A stretch of 64,000 bases of DNA from Streptomyces sp. NBC_00162 (GTDB taxonomy: Bacteria; Actinomycetota; Actinomycetes; Streptomycetales; Streptomycetaceae), in assembly GCF_024611995.1 (NCBI RefSeq), contig NZ_CP102509.1, positions 3,286,001 to 3,350,000 on the forward strand, in the 5' to 3' direction. The position numbers were made by a program, and so were the translations under genes. Positions 8,913-16,627 of this stretch are shown here, piece by piece. The stretch's first letter is position 1. The number at the start of each line of letters is the position of its first letter. Below the pieces are notes generated by a model. It searched no databases, was not told where the DNA came from, and was given only the letters and a program-made list of their open reading frames with translations.

Positions 8913-9782
8913 TCAACCCCCGGCCGGGCCCGTGGCCTCGCCCGTGGCCACCGGGCGCTGGTCCGACGGCAGGCCCCACTCGCTCCAGGAGCCGTCGTAC
9001 ACCGCCAGCTTCCGGTAGCCGGCGAGGTCGGCGCCGAGGGCGAGGACGCACGCGGTGACGCCGGAGCCGCAGCTGAAGTAGAGCCGCTCCCGCTCTCCCG
9101 CCAACGCCCGGAAGACCTCGCGCAGTTCCCCGGCGTCCCGCATCAGGCCGCCGTCCCGCTGGAGCTCCCCGAAGGGCAGGTTGAGCGCGCCTGGCATGTG
9201 GCCGCCGCGCAGGCCCGGGCGGGGTTCGGGGGCGGCGCCGGCGAAGCGCTCGCGGGTGCGGGCGTCGAGGACGGCGGCGGAGGGGTCGGCCAGGGCCTCG
9301 GCGACGGCCGAGCCGTCGACCAGCAGCCCGGGGCGCGGGCGGGCGGTGAAGGAGCCGCGCGGGCCCTCGTACGCCGGGCGGGCGGCCTCCACGGGCAGGC
9401 CGGCGGCCGTCCAGGCGGGCAGTCCCCCGTCGAGGACGGCGACCCGGTCGAAGCCCATGGCGCGCAGCATCCACCAGGCGCGGGCGCTGGAGTAGACGCC
9501 GGCGCCGTCGTACACGACCACGGTGTCGGTGTCGCGGACGCCGAGGGCCCGCATCGCCTCACCGAACCGCGCGGCCGCGGGCATGGTGTGCGGGGCCGGG
9601 GCGTCGTGGTCGGACAGGTCCCCGTCGAGGTCGAAGGGGCGGGCGCCGGGGATGCGGTGCCCGGCGCCGCGGTGGGCGCCGACGGAGGCGTCGAAGACGA
9701 CCAGCCCGGGCGCGGCGAGCCGGTCGGCCAGCCAGTCGGCCCCGACCAGCGGCCCGGACGGCTCAAGGGAGTTGGGGGTCAT
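8913..9782 (-). CDS. Two-domain sulfurtransferase (rhodanese/3-mercaptopyruvate type)
   Basis: 289-residue enzyme with tandem rhodanese domains that moves sulfur from thiosulfate or 3-mercaptopyruvate to an acceptor via a cysteine persulfide. The N-terminal inactive domain has VVFDAS and GHRIPGARPFD; the C-terminal domain has VLDARTRERF, GHMPGALNLP and the active-site loop CGSGVTA with Cys238. This CGSG[VTI] loop is typical of mercaptopyruvate-type enzymes and actinobacterial SseA relatives. The ATG at 9782 has AGGAG seven bases upstream; ten extra in-frame codons upstream are unsupported. Confidence 0.9.
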   Translation of the reverse strand: MTPNSLEPSGPLVGADWLADRLAAPGLVVFDASVGAHRGAGHRIPGARPFDLDGDLSDHDAPAPHTMPAAARFGEAMRALGVRDTDTVVVYDGAGVYSSARAWWMLRAMGFDRVAVLDGGLPAWTAAGLPVEAARPAYEGPRGSFTARPRPGLLVDGSAVAEALADPSAAVLDARTRERFAGAAPEPRPGLRGGHMPGALNLPFGELQRDGGLMRDAGELREVFRALAGERERLYFSCGSGVTACVLALGADLAGYRKLAVYDGSWSEWGLPSDQRPVATGEATGPAGG

Positions 9783-9825
9783 ACGGCGGCTCCTCGACGT
9801 GGTGGGCCACATCCTGCCGCACGCC

Positions 9826-11250
9826 TCACGCCGGGCAGCCGCCCGGGCGGGCGTAGAGCGCGACGCGGGCGCCCCGTACGCCGGTGACCGAGCACAGCTC
9901 GAACCGGGCGGCCAGCGTCTCCCGCTTCACCACCTCGCGCGGATACGGATCCAGCGGCTGGCCGGCCGGGTCCAGCAGGGCGATGACCCGGGGGGACGCC
10001 ACGAGCGCCTCGCGGATCTCCGCCGCGGGCAGCTCGGTGCCCTGGAGGCTGTGCGAGGCCACCGGGGAGCGGTCCAGGGCCACGTCGCGCAGCCCGCCGT
10101 AGACGTCCGGCGAGGACAGCAGCCACTCGCGCCGCCGCGACGGCAGGAAGGCCACCGCGTCCCCCGGCCGGGCCCGCTCCCGGACCGCGGCGGCCACCGC
10201 GAGCACGTCGTCCTTGCGGCTCTCGGGCGTGCGCAGCCACACCGACCAGATACCGAAGGGCACGAGCAGGGCCGCGACCGGCAGCCACGGCCACCAGCCG
10301 CGTGCCGTCGCCAGCCTGGCCCCCGCCAGCAGGGCGAGCCCGGCCAGCGCGTAGAGCACGTACCGGTCGACGTACCAGGGGTGGACCAGCGAGAGCGTCA
10401 TCAGCAGCCCGGGCGGCAGCAGCGCGAGGGGCACGGCCACGCGGACCAGGAGGCTCCGGTGCCCCGCTTCCCCGAGGCCGCCCGGGTCCCGCGACCCGGC
10501 GCCCCGCGCGAGCAGCAGCACGGCGGCCGCGAGCACCCCGTACGCCGCCCAGTCCTGCCAGCTCGGCCGTCCGAGCCAGCCGAGCTGCTGCTCCGCCTGC
10601 CGGGCGCTGACCAGGGCGAGGGGCAGCAGCAGGACCACGACGGCCCCGGCGGCGATGCGCCAGCCGCGCGAGCGCCAGGCGGTGACCGCGTGCGCGAGCA
10701 GGGCCAGCACCGCGAACTCGTGCAGCCAGCAGCCGAGCAGCAGCACCACCGCGTACGCCGCCCACCGCTCGCGCAGCATCAGGTACGTCGCCCACACCAC
10801 CGCGGCGGCGACGAGGGCGTACGAGCGACCCTCCTGGGCGTACATCTGCACGGGCGGGAGTACGGCGTACACGAGCCCGGAGAGCAGCGCGGCCCGCTCC
10901 CCCGCGAGCCGGTGCCCGATCGCGGCCACCCCGGCGGCCTCGAGAGCGGTGGCGGCGACGGACGGCAGCCGCAGTGCCCACGGGCCGCCGTCCCAGGCCA
11001 GGAACACCCCGTGCATGAGCAGGTAGTACAGGCCGTGCACGGCGTCCACCTGGCCGAGCAGCTCCCAGAGCCCGCCGAGCGGCCGGTGGGCCACCTGCCA
11101 GGTGACGGACTCGTCGCGCCACATGCTGCCGCCGCGCTCCAGGCCCCAGAGGCCGAGGAGGGCGGCGACCAGCGGCGGGAGCACGCGCCAGGGGGCGATG
11201 CGGCGGATGGCTGCCTCCGGGTGCTGTCGTAACGGGTGCGGGGACTCCAT
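9826..11250 (-). CDS. GT-C fold membrane glycosyltransferase (family 39-like)
   Basis: 474-residue polytopic membrane protein of the ArnT/PMT-like superfamily, expected to transfer a sugar from a polyprenyl-phosphate donor on the outer face of the membrane. Evidence is the catalytic acidic pair in MWRDESVTWQVA after the first helix (residues ~30-40), some 9-10 further hydrophobic helices, MYAQEGRSYAL, and a soluble C-terminal domain (RPGDAVAFLPSRRREW onward). Substrate cannot be predicted. The open frame continues far upstream on this strand, but that part is antisense to other genes; I begin at the ATG 11250, which precedes the hydrophobic start. It is divergent from the lipoprotein gene at 11287. 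Confidence 0.82.
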   Translation of the reverse strand: MESPHPLRQHPEAAIRRIAPWRVLPPLVAALLGLWGLERGGSMWRDESVTWQVAHRPLGGLWELLGQVDAVHGLYYLLMHGVFLAWDGGPWALRLPSVAATALEAAGVAAIGHRLAGERAALLSGLVYAVLPPVQMYAQEGRSYALVAAAVVWATYLMLRERWAAYAVVLLLGCWLHEFAVLALLAHAVTAWRSRGWRIAAGAVVVLLLPLALVSARQAEQQLGWLGRPSWQDWAAYGVLAAAVLLLARGAGSRDPGGLGEAGHRSLLVRVAVPLALLPPGLLMTLSLVHPWYVDRYVLYALAGLALLAGARLATARGWWPWLPVAALLVPFGIWSVWLRTPESRKDDVLAVAAAVRERARPGDAVAFLPSRRREWLLSSPDVYGGLRDVALDRSPVASHSLQGTELPAAEIREALVASPRVIALLDPAGQPLDPYPREVVKRETLAARFELCSVTGVRGARVALYARPGGCPA

Positions 11251-11286
11251 ACTCGGGGTTCGGGGGGAGTACCTGCGGAGGTGGGT

Positions 11287-11838
11287 GTGCGAGCGTTGCG
11301 AGTGGTGGCGGTGGCAAGCGCGGTCCTGTGCGCGGTCCTGTGCGCGGTCCTGGTCGGATGCGGACCGTCCGGTGCGGATGACGTCGACGGCCGGCCCGCG
11401 CCGACGGGCCCGGCCAGCCCGGCGGGCCCGGCGGCCACACCCGCTCCCACGACGGCGGGCCCGACCCCTGCGACGACCCCCGCCACACCCCCGGCCGCGA
11501 CCGAGACCCTGGTCCGGGTCAGCCGCAGCGGCGGCTTCGCCGGCCAGACCCACACCCTCGTCGTCAAGGGCGACGGCTCGTGGACCCGGCTGGACGCCCA
11601 GGCCGGGCCGGAGGGCACCGGAAAGCTGTCGGAGGCGGAGCTCGCGACCCTGCGCACCGCCCTCCGGGAGGCGGACTTCGCGCAACTGCCCAGGTTCGCG
11701 ACGGGCGACCCGAAGGTCTACGACGGGTTCGTCTACGCGTTCGTGCACGGCGGTTTCGAGGTGGCCGCCGACGAGGAGGCCCTGGCCCCGGCCCTGAAGA
11801 AGGTGCTGGACGCGCTGCCCGGGTTCACGGCCGGCTGA
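11287..11838 (+). CDS. Putative lipoprotein
   Basis: 183-residue secreted lipoprotein. A signal peptide (MRALRVVAVASAVLCAVLCA) ends in the lipobox LVGC with the acylated cysteine near residue 25, followed by a Pro/Thr/Ala-rich linker of about 50 residues and a small globular domain (ETLVRVSRSGGFAGQTHTLVV onward) containing the W-T-R-L-D and ATGDPKVYDGF features of actinobacterial protealysin-inhibitor-like or emfourin-like proteins. The GTG at 11287 follows GGAGG by five bases and is preferred over GTG 11281 and ATG 11236. The gene end overlaps the convergent TetR gene by 14 bases. The emfourin-like idea is tentative. Confidence 0.75.
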   Translation: MRALRVVAVASAVLCAVLCAVLVGCGPSGADDVDGRPAPTGPASPAGPAATPAPTTAGPTPATTPATPPAATETLVRVSRSGGFAGQTHTLVVKGDGSWTRLDAQAGPEGTGKLSEAELATLRTALREADFAQLPRFATGDPKVYDGFVYAFVHGGFEVAADEEALAPALKKVLDALPGFTAG

Positions 11839-12508
11839 GGCCCTGCGGGCCCGGCAGGGCCGCCAGACCCGTACCCGCGACCGAGATCTCCCGCAGCCGC
11901 CGGTCGAGGAAGGCGTGCAGCCGGGTCGGCATGTCCACGCTCGCGGGGGCGAGCACCCACTGGATCTGCAGGCCGTCCATGATCGCGAGGGTCTCGCGGC
12001 CGACGGCCTCGCAGTCGGTGCCGGGGCGCAGTTCGCCGCGCGCGATGCCGGCCTCCAGCAGGTCGACGGTGTAGCCGAGCACGCGGGCGTAGCGCTCCCG
12101 GAAGTACGCGTGGGCGGGATGCCCGGGGTTGCCGGACTCGCCGACCAGGGTGTTGAACATCCGGACGAGGCCGGGCCGGCGCGCGTTGTCGGCGGCGAGG
12201 GCGACGACGGTGGTGAAGTGCGCGGCCACCGAGTCGGCCGGCTCGCTGAACAGCCGCTCGATGTCGTGCCGTTCGCTCTGCGCCAGCACGGACAGCAGCA
12301 GGTCCTCCTTGCTGCGGAAGTGGTGCAGCAGCCCGCCCTGGGTGATCCCGCAGTCGGCCGCGATGCGGGCCAGCGAGGAGGCGTGGAAGCCCCACTGTGC
12401 GAAGTGCTCGACCGCGGTGTCGAGGATCTTCTGCCGACGGGCGTCACCCACCGCATAGGTCCCCCGGCCCCCGGCCTTCGGGGCCGTGCGCCCCTTGTCC
12501 TGTGCCAT
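11825..12508 (-). CDS. TetR family transcriptional regulator
   Basis: 227-residue repressor. The N-terminal helix-turn-helix is clear: RRQKILDTAVEHFAQWGFHASSLARIAADCGITQGGLLHHFRSKEDLLLSVL (residues ~24-76), followed by an all-helical ligand-binding domain. It is divergent from the GH3 glycosidase gene, and an imperfect palindrome at 12571-12594 lies between them, so the likely job is sugar- or glycoside-responsive control of that gene and of itself. Its end overlaps the convergent lipoprotein gene by 14 bases. Confidence 0.93.
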   Translation of the reverse strand: MAQDKGRTAPKAGGRGTYAVGDARRQKILDTAVEHFAQWGFHASSLARIAADCGITQGGLLHHFRSKEDLLLSVLAQSERHDIERLFSEPADSVAAHFTTVVALAADNARRPGLVRMFNTLVGESGNPGHPAHAYFRERYARVLGYTVDLLEAGIARGELRPGTDCEAVGRETLAIMDGLQIQWVLAPASVDMPTRLHAFLDRRLREISVAGTGLAALPGPQGLSRP

Positions 12509-12551
12509 GCGAACACCCTAGACGCTGCATATTTTCGGCCACTCACACAGA

Positions 12552-12565
12552 GTGATCCAGGTCAC
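12552..12565. promoter_or_regulatory. Crp-like binding site upstream of the GH3 gene
   Basis: GTGATCCAGGTCAC fits the Streptomyces Crp pattern GTG-N6-GNCAC exactly and is also symmetric (AGTGA-N6-TCACT at 12551-12566). It lies in the divergent TetR/GH3 region, about 90 bases before the glycosidase start. Confidence 0.5.
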
Positions 12566-12570
12566 TTTTA

Positions 12571-12594
12571 AAAACCTAGTGGGTGCATGGTTTT
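12571..12594. promoter_or_regulatory. Probable TetR operator
   Basis: Imperfect palindrome AAAACCTAG-N6-CATGGTTTT (7 of 9 arm positions pair) in the divergent TetR/GH3 intergenic region. Autoregulation plus control of the glycosidase is the natural inference. Confidence 0.5.
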
Positions 12595-12651
12595 CACGTT
12601 TACGTTGGGGCGCCAGGTCGGCGACGCGACCGAGCCCCCTCAGGAGCCCCC

Positions 12652-14424
12652 ATGAACACCCCCGCCTACAAAGACGCCTCGCTCCCCGTGGACCGGCGCG
12701 TCGAGGACCTGCTGTCCCGCATGACGCTGGAGGAGAAGGCCGGCCAGCTCTTCCACTCCATGCTGATGATGAACGCGGACGGCACGCCGGTCACCGAGAC
12801 CGACGGCTCGATGCTCCCCTTCACCACGCCCGAGCTGATCGGGGACCGGCTCCTCACCCACTTCAACCTGCTCGGCACCTACGGGGCCCGCGAGATGGCC
12901 CAGTGGCAGAACACCGTCCAGGAGATGGCCGCGGCCACCCGCCTCGGCATCCCGGTCACCCTCTCGACCGACCCGCGCCACGCCTTCACCGACAACATCG
13001 GCGCCTCCTTCAACGCCGGAGCCTTCTCCGCCTGGCCCGAGGCCCTGGGCCTGGCCGCCATCGGCGACCCGGACCTGGTCTTCCGGTTCGCCGACACCGT
13101 CCGCCGCGAGTACCTGGCCGTCGGCTTCCGCGTCGCCCTGCACCCGCAGATCGACCTGGCCAGCGAACCGCGCTGGGCCCGCCAGACCGGCACCTTCGGC
13201 TCCGACGCCCGGCTGACCGCCGAGCTCGTGCAGGCGTACGTACGCGGCCTCCAGGGCCCGGCGCTGGGCCCCGAGTCCGTGTCCGCCATGGTCAAGCACT
13301 TCCCGGGCGGCGGTCCCCAGAAGGACGGCGAGGACCCGCACTTCGCGCACGGCAAGGAGCAGGTCTATCCGGGCGGGATGCGCGAGCACCACCTGGAGCC
13401 CTTCAAGGCGGCCATCGCCGCCGGGTGCGCGCAGATGATGCCGTACTACGGCCAGCCGATCGGCACCGACTGGGAGGAGGTCGGCTTCGGCTTCAACAAG
13501 GGCGTGGTCACCGGCCTGCTGCGCGAGGAGCTCGGGTTCGAGGGCATCGTCTGCACCGACTGGGGCCTGCTCAACGACGCGGCGATCTTCGGTCAGATGC
13601 ACCCGGCGCGCGCCTGGGGCCTGGAGCACCTGAGCACGGCCGAGCGCGCGGCGCGCGCCCTGGACGCCGGCTGCGACCAGTTCGGCGGCGAGCAGTGCCC
13701 CGAGGTGGTCGTGGAGCTGGTCCGCTCCGGCCGGATCGCGGAGTCCCGCATCGACGCGTCGGTACGGCGGCTGCTGCGCGAGAAGTTCCGGCTCGGGCTG
13801 TTCGAGAACCCGTACGTGGATCCGGACGCGGCGGCCGAGACGGTGGGCCGGGCCGATTTCGCGGCCCTGGGCGCCGCGGCGCAGCGTCGCTCGCTCACGG
13901 TGCTGACAAATCCGGAAGGAATTATTCCGCTCTCCGCGAAGCCGGAGCCGGGGCCGAGGCCGAAGTTGTACGTGCGGAACGTGGACGAGGCCGTCGCCGC
14001 CGCGTACGGCGAGGTCGTGGCCGACCCGGCCGCCGCCGACCTGGCCGTCCTGCGCCTGCGGACCCCGTACGAGCCCCGGGAGAACGTCTTCGAGTCCTTC
14101 TTCCACTCCGGCTCGCTGGCCTTCCCCGAGCCCGAACTCGCCGAGATCCTGACCCTGCTCGACCAGGCGCCGACCCTGGTCTGCATCAACCTGGAACGGG
14201 CCGCCGTCATCCCGGAGATCGCCGCGCGAGCGGCCGCGCTGATCGCCGACTACGGCGCCTCGGACGCCGCCCTGCTGGACGTGGCCTTCGGCCGCGCCGT
14301 CCCCGAGGGCCACCTCCCCTTCGAGCTCCCGCGCTCGATGAAGGCCGTCGAGGCCTCCCGCCCCGATGTGCCGAACGACACGGAGAACCCGGTCTTCGCC
14401 CACGGCCACGGACTGTCCCTCTAG
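12652..14424 (+). CDS. Glycoside hydrolase family 3 (beta-glucosidase-like)
   Basis: 590-residue GH3 enzyme, expected to remove beta-linked glucose, xylose or a similar residue from the non-reducing end of oligosaccharides. Seen: RMTLEEKAGQLF at the N-terminus, PVTLSTDPRHAF, AMVKHFPGGGP (the KHFPG motif near 215) and GIVCTDWGLL with the catalytic nucleophile Asp303; the second alpha/beta domain spans about 420-590 and ends with GRAVPEGHLPFELPRS. No signal peptide, so probably cytoplasmic and acting on imported oligosaccharides. The ATG at 12652 has AGGAG upstream. The divergent TetR and the Crp-like site suggest carbon-source control. Confidence 0.9.
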   Translation: MNTPAYKDASLPVDRRVEDLLSRMTLEEKAGQLFHSMLMMNADGTPVTETDGSMLPFTTPELIGDRLLTHFNLLGTYGAREMAQWQNTVQEMAAATRLGIPVTLSTDPRHAFTDNIGASFNAGAFSAWPEALGLAAIGDPDLVFRFADTVRREYLAVGFRVALHPQIDLASEPRWARQTGTFGSDARLTAELVQAYVRGLQGPALGPESVSAMVKHFPGGGPQKDGEDPHFAHGKEQVYPGGMREHHLEPFKAAIAAGCAQMMPYYGQPIGTDWEEVGFGFNKGVVTGLLREELGFEGIVCTDWGLLNDAAIFGQMHPARAWGLEHLSTAERAARALDAGCDQFGGEQCPEVVVELVRSGRIAESRIDASVRRLLREKFRLGLFENPYVDPDAAAETVGRADFAALGAAAQRRSLTVLTNPEGIIPLSAKPEPGPRPKLYVRNVDEAVAAAYGEVVADPAAADLAVLRLRTPYEPRENVFESFFHSGSLAFPEPELAEILTLLDQAPTLVCINLERAAVIPEIAARAAALIADYGASDAALLDVAFGRAVPEGHLPFELPRSMKAVEASRPDVPNDTENPVFAHGHGLSL

Positions 14425-14551
14425 TCCGGTACATCCTGCCCCCAACCCGGATGATCAGCACAAATGCCCTGTCCGAACCCCGCATAGCCGCAGGCCGGTG
14501 CCTCCTCTACGCTGCACCCCACCACGCAGATCTTCAGGGGCGGACCGGGAC

Positions 14552-15292
14552 ATGGAACAGACGCACACCACCCACAACGGCGCCTCGGCGACCCCCGGCG
14601 CCCAGCGGCGCGTACTCGTCGTCGAGGACGACCACACCATCGCCGAGGCCATCGCGGCCCGCCTGCGGGCCGAGGGCTTCCAGGTGCAGACGGCCGCGGA
14701 CGGCCCGGCCGCCGTCGCCGCGGCCGAGAGCTGGCTGCCCGAGCTGCTGGTCCTGGACGTGATGCTGCCCGGCTTCGACGGACTGGAGGTCTGCCGCCGG
14801 GTCCAGGCCCAGCGGCCGGTCCCGGTGCTGATGCTCACCGCCCGGGACGACGAGACCGACCTGCTGGTCGGTCTCGGGGTCGGCGCGGACGACTACATGA
14901 CGAAGCCGTTCTCCATCCGTGAGCTGGCCGCGCGGGTCCACGTACTGCTGCGGCGTGTGGAACGGGCCACACTGGCCGCGCACGCCCCGCGCGGGGCCAC
15001 CCTGCGCCTGGGCGATCTGGAGATCGACCACGCGCAGCGCCGGGTCCGCGTGCAGACGGAGGACGTGCACCTGACGCCGACCGAGTTCGACCTGCTGGTG
15101 TGCCTGGCCGGGACCCCGCGGGCGGTGCTCTCCCGGGAGCAGCTGCTGGCCGAGGTGTGGGACTGGGCCGACGCGTCCGGGACCCGTACGGTCGACAGCC
15201 ACATCAAGGCCCTGCGGCGCAAGATCGGCGCGGAGCGGATCCGTACGGTCCACGGCGTCGGGTACGCCCTGGAGACCCCGGCGCAGGCATGA
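14552..15292 (+). CDS. OmpR-family two-component response regulator
   Basis: 246-residue regulator. The receiver domain has RVLVVEDD (acidic pocket), the phospho-acceptor Asp69 in VLDVMLPGFDG, the switch Thr in LTARDD and Lys in MTKPFS. The C-terminal winged helix shows LTPTEFDLLVCLAGTPRAVLSREQLL and RTVDSHIKALRRKIG. The ATG at 14552 gives about 18 residues before the receiver; the frame is open upstream but that overlaps the GH3 end out of context. Its TGA overlaps the kinase ATG (ATGA), so the pair is translationally coupled. Confidence 0.95.
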   Translation: MEQTHTTHNGASATPGAQRRVLVVEDDHTIAEAIAARLRAEGFQVQTAADGPAAVAAAESWLPELLVLDVMLPGFDGLEVCRRVQAQRPVPVLMLTARDDETDLLVGLGVGADDYMTKPFSIRELAARVHVLLRRVERATLAAHAPRGATLRLGDLEIDHAQRRVRVQTEDVHLTPTEFDLLVCLAGTPRAVLSREQLLAEVWDWADASGTRTVDSHIKALRRKIGAERIRTVHGVGYALETPAQA

Positions 15293-16368
15293 GCGGCCGG
15301 CACCCCGGACCGGGGCTGCGGCCCTTCTCGCCGTTCTCGATCAAGACCAAGCTGGGCACCCTCGTGGTGGTCTCGGTCTTCATCACGACGGGCCTGCTGC
15401 TGGTGGCCCTGCGCACGGACACCGAGCTGCGGTTCATCACGGTCTTTTCGGTGATCGCCTCGATGCTGATCACCCAGTTCGTGGCGCACAGCCTGACGGC
15501 GCCGCTGGACGACATGACGCGGGTGGCCCGGGCGATATCCCGCGGCGACTACACCCGCCGGGTGCGCGAGGCGGGGCGCCGCGACGAGCTGGGGGACCTG
15601 GCCTCGACGATCAACCTCATGGCGGACGACCTGGAGGCGGTGGACCGGCACCGCAAGGAGCTCGTCGCCAACGTCTCGCACGAGCTGCGCACGCCGATCT
15701 CCGCGCTGCGGGCGGTACTGGAGAACGTGGTGGACGGGGTCTCGGCCGCCGATCCGGAGACCATGCGCACGATGCTCAAGCAGACCGAGCGCCTGGGCCG
15801 CCTCGTGGAGACCCTGCTGGACCTGTCCCGGGTGGACAACGGCGTGGTCCCGCTGAAGGCCCGCCGCTTCGAGGTGTGGCCGTACCTGTCGGGGGTGCTG
15901 AAGGAGTCGGGGCTGGCGGCCGCGGGCCGGCCGGGCCTGCTCTCCGGTTCGGGCGGGCACACCCGCAACGACGTGCACCTGCACCTGGACGTCTTCCCGC
16001 CCGAGCTGACGGCGTACGCGGACGCCGAGCGGCTGCACCAGGTCGTCGCCAACCTGATCGACAACGCGGTCAAGCACAGCCCCCCGCACGGCCGGGTCAC
16101 GGTCCGCGCCCGGGCCGGCGATGCGCCTGGCGGTCTGGCGCTGGAGGTGCGGGACGAAGGTCCCGGCATCCCGGAAGCAGAGCGGCACCGGGTCTTCGAG
16201 CGGTTCAACCGGGGCAGCGCGCGGGCCGGCGACGGCGGCACCGGGCTGGGCCTGGCGATCGCCCGCTGGGCCGTGGAGCTGCACGGAGGGCACATCGGCG
16301 TGGCCGAATCGTCACGGGGCTGCCGCATCCTCGTCACGCTTCCGGGCAGCTCGCAGGCGCCGCGTTGA
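15289..16368 (+). CDS. Sensor histidine kinase, partner of the OmpR-type regulator
   Basis: 359-residue membrane kinase. Two closely spaced helices (about 21-41 and 48-66) leave almost no extracytoplasmic sensor, followed by a HAMP (LTAPLDDMTRVARAISRGDY), the H-box with the phosphorylated His131 in ANVSHELRTPISAL, and an HATPase_c domain with NLIDNAVKHSP, DEGPGIP and GTGLGLAIARWAVELHGG. The very short external loop suggests it senses a membrane or intramembrane signal or depends on another protein. Starts at an ATG overlapping the regulator stop. Confidence 0.95.
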   Translation: MSGRHPGPGLRPFSPFSIKTKLGTLVVVSVFITTGLLLVALRTDTELRFITVFSVIASMLITQFVAHSLTAPLDDMTRVARAISRGDYTRRVREAGRRDELGDLASTINLMADDLEAVDRHRKELVANVSHELRTPISALRAVLENVVDGVSAADPETMRTMLKQTERLGRLVETLLDLSRVDNGVVPLKARRFEVWPYLSGVLKESGLAAAGRPGLLSGSGGHTRNDVHLHLDVFPPELTAYADAERLHQVVANLIDNAVKHSPPHGRVTVRARAGDAPGGLALEVRDEGPGIPEAERHRVFERFNRGSARAGDGGTGLGLAIARWAVELHGGHIGVAESSRGCRILVTLPGSSQAPR

Positions 16369-16627
16369 CGTAGGGTTCGAGTGGGAAGGACATGATCTCG
16401 GCCACACGTACCCGGGGTCCGTCAGGGGTGCGAAGCCAAGGGGGCCGCAACCTGGGTGCCCCCTACCCGAACCGCGCTTGTTTCCCGCCATTCCAGGCAG
16501 CGAAACCCGCCGTTCGATGTGACCTACGCGACGGATGTCCCGCCCGGTCTGCATCTCACCGCCGAGGAGGCGTAGCCTTTATTCCCGCTGTCCATACCTT
16601 GTGAAGCGGAAGAGGGCGGTTGCCGCC

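Noticed and set aside
11251..12546. Upstream extension of the GT-C glycosyltransferase frame to about 900 residues
   Set aside because: The extra part is out of frame with, and overlaps, the TetR gene and the lipoprotein gene; it has low-complexity sequence and the transferase N-terminus is complete without it.
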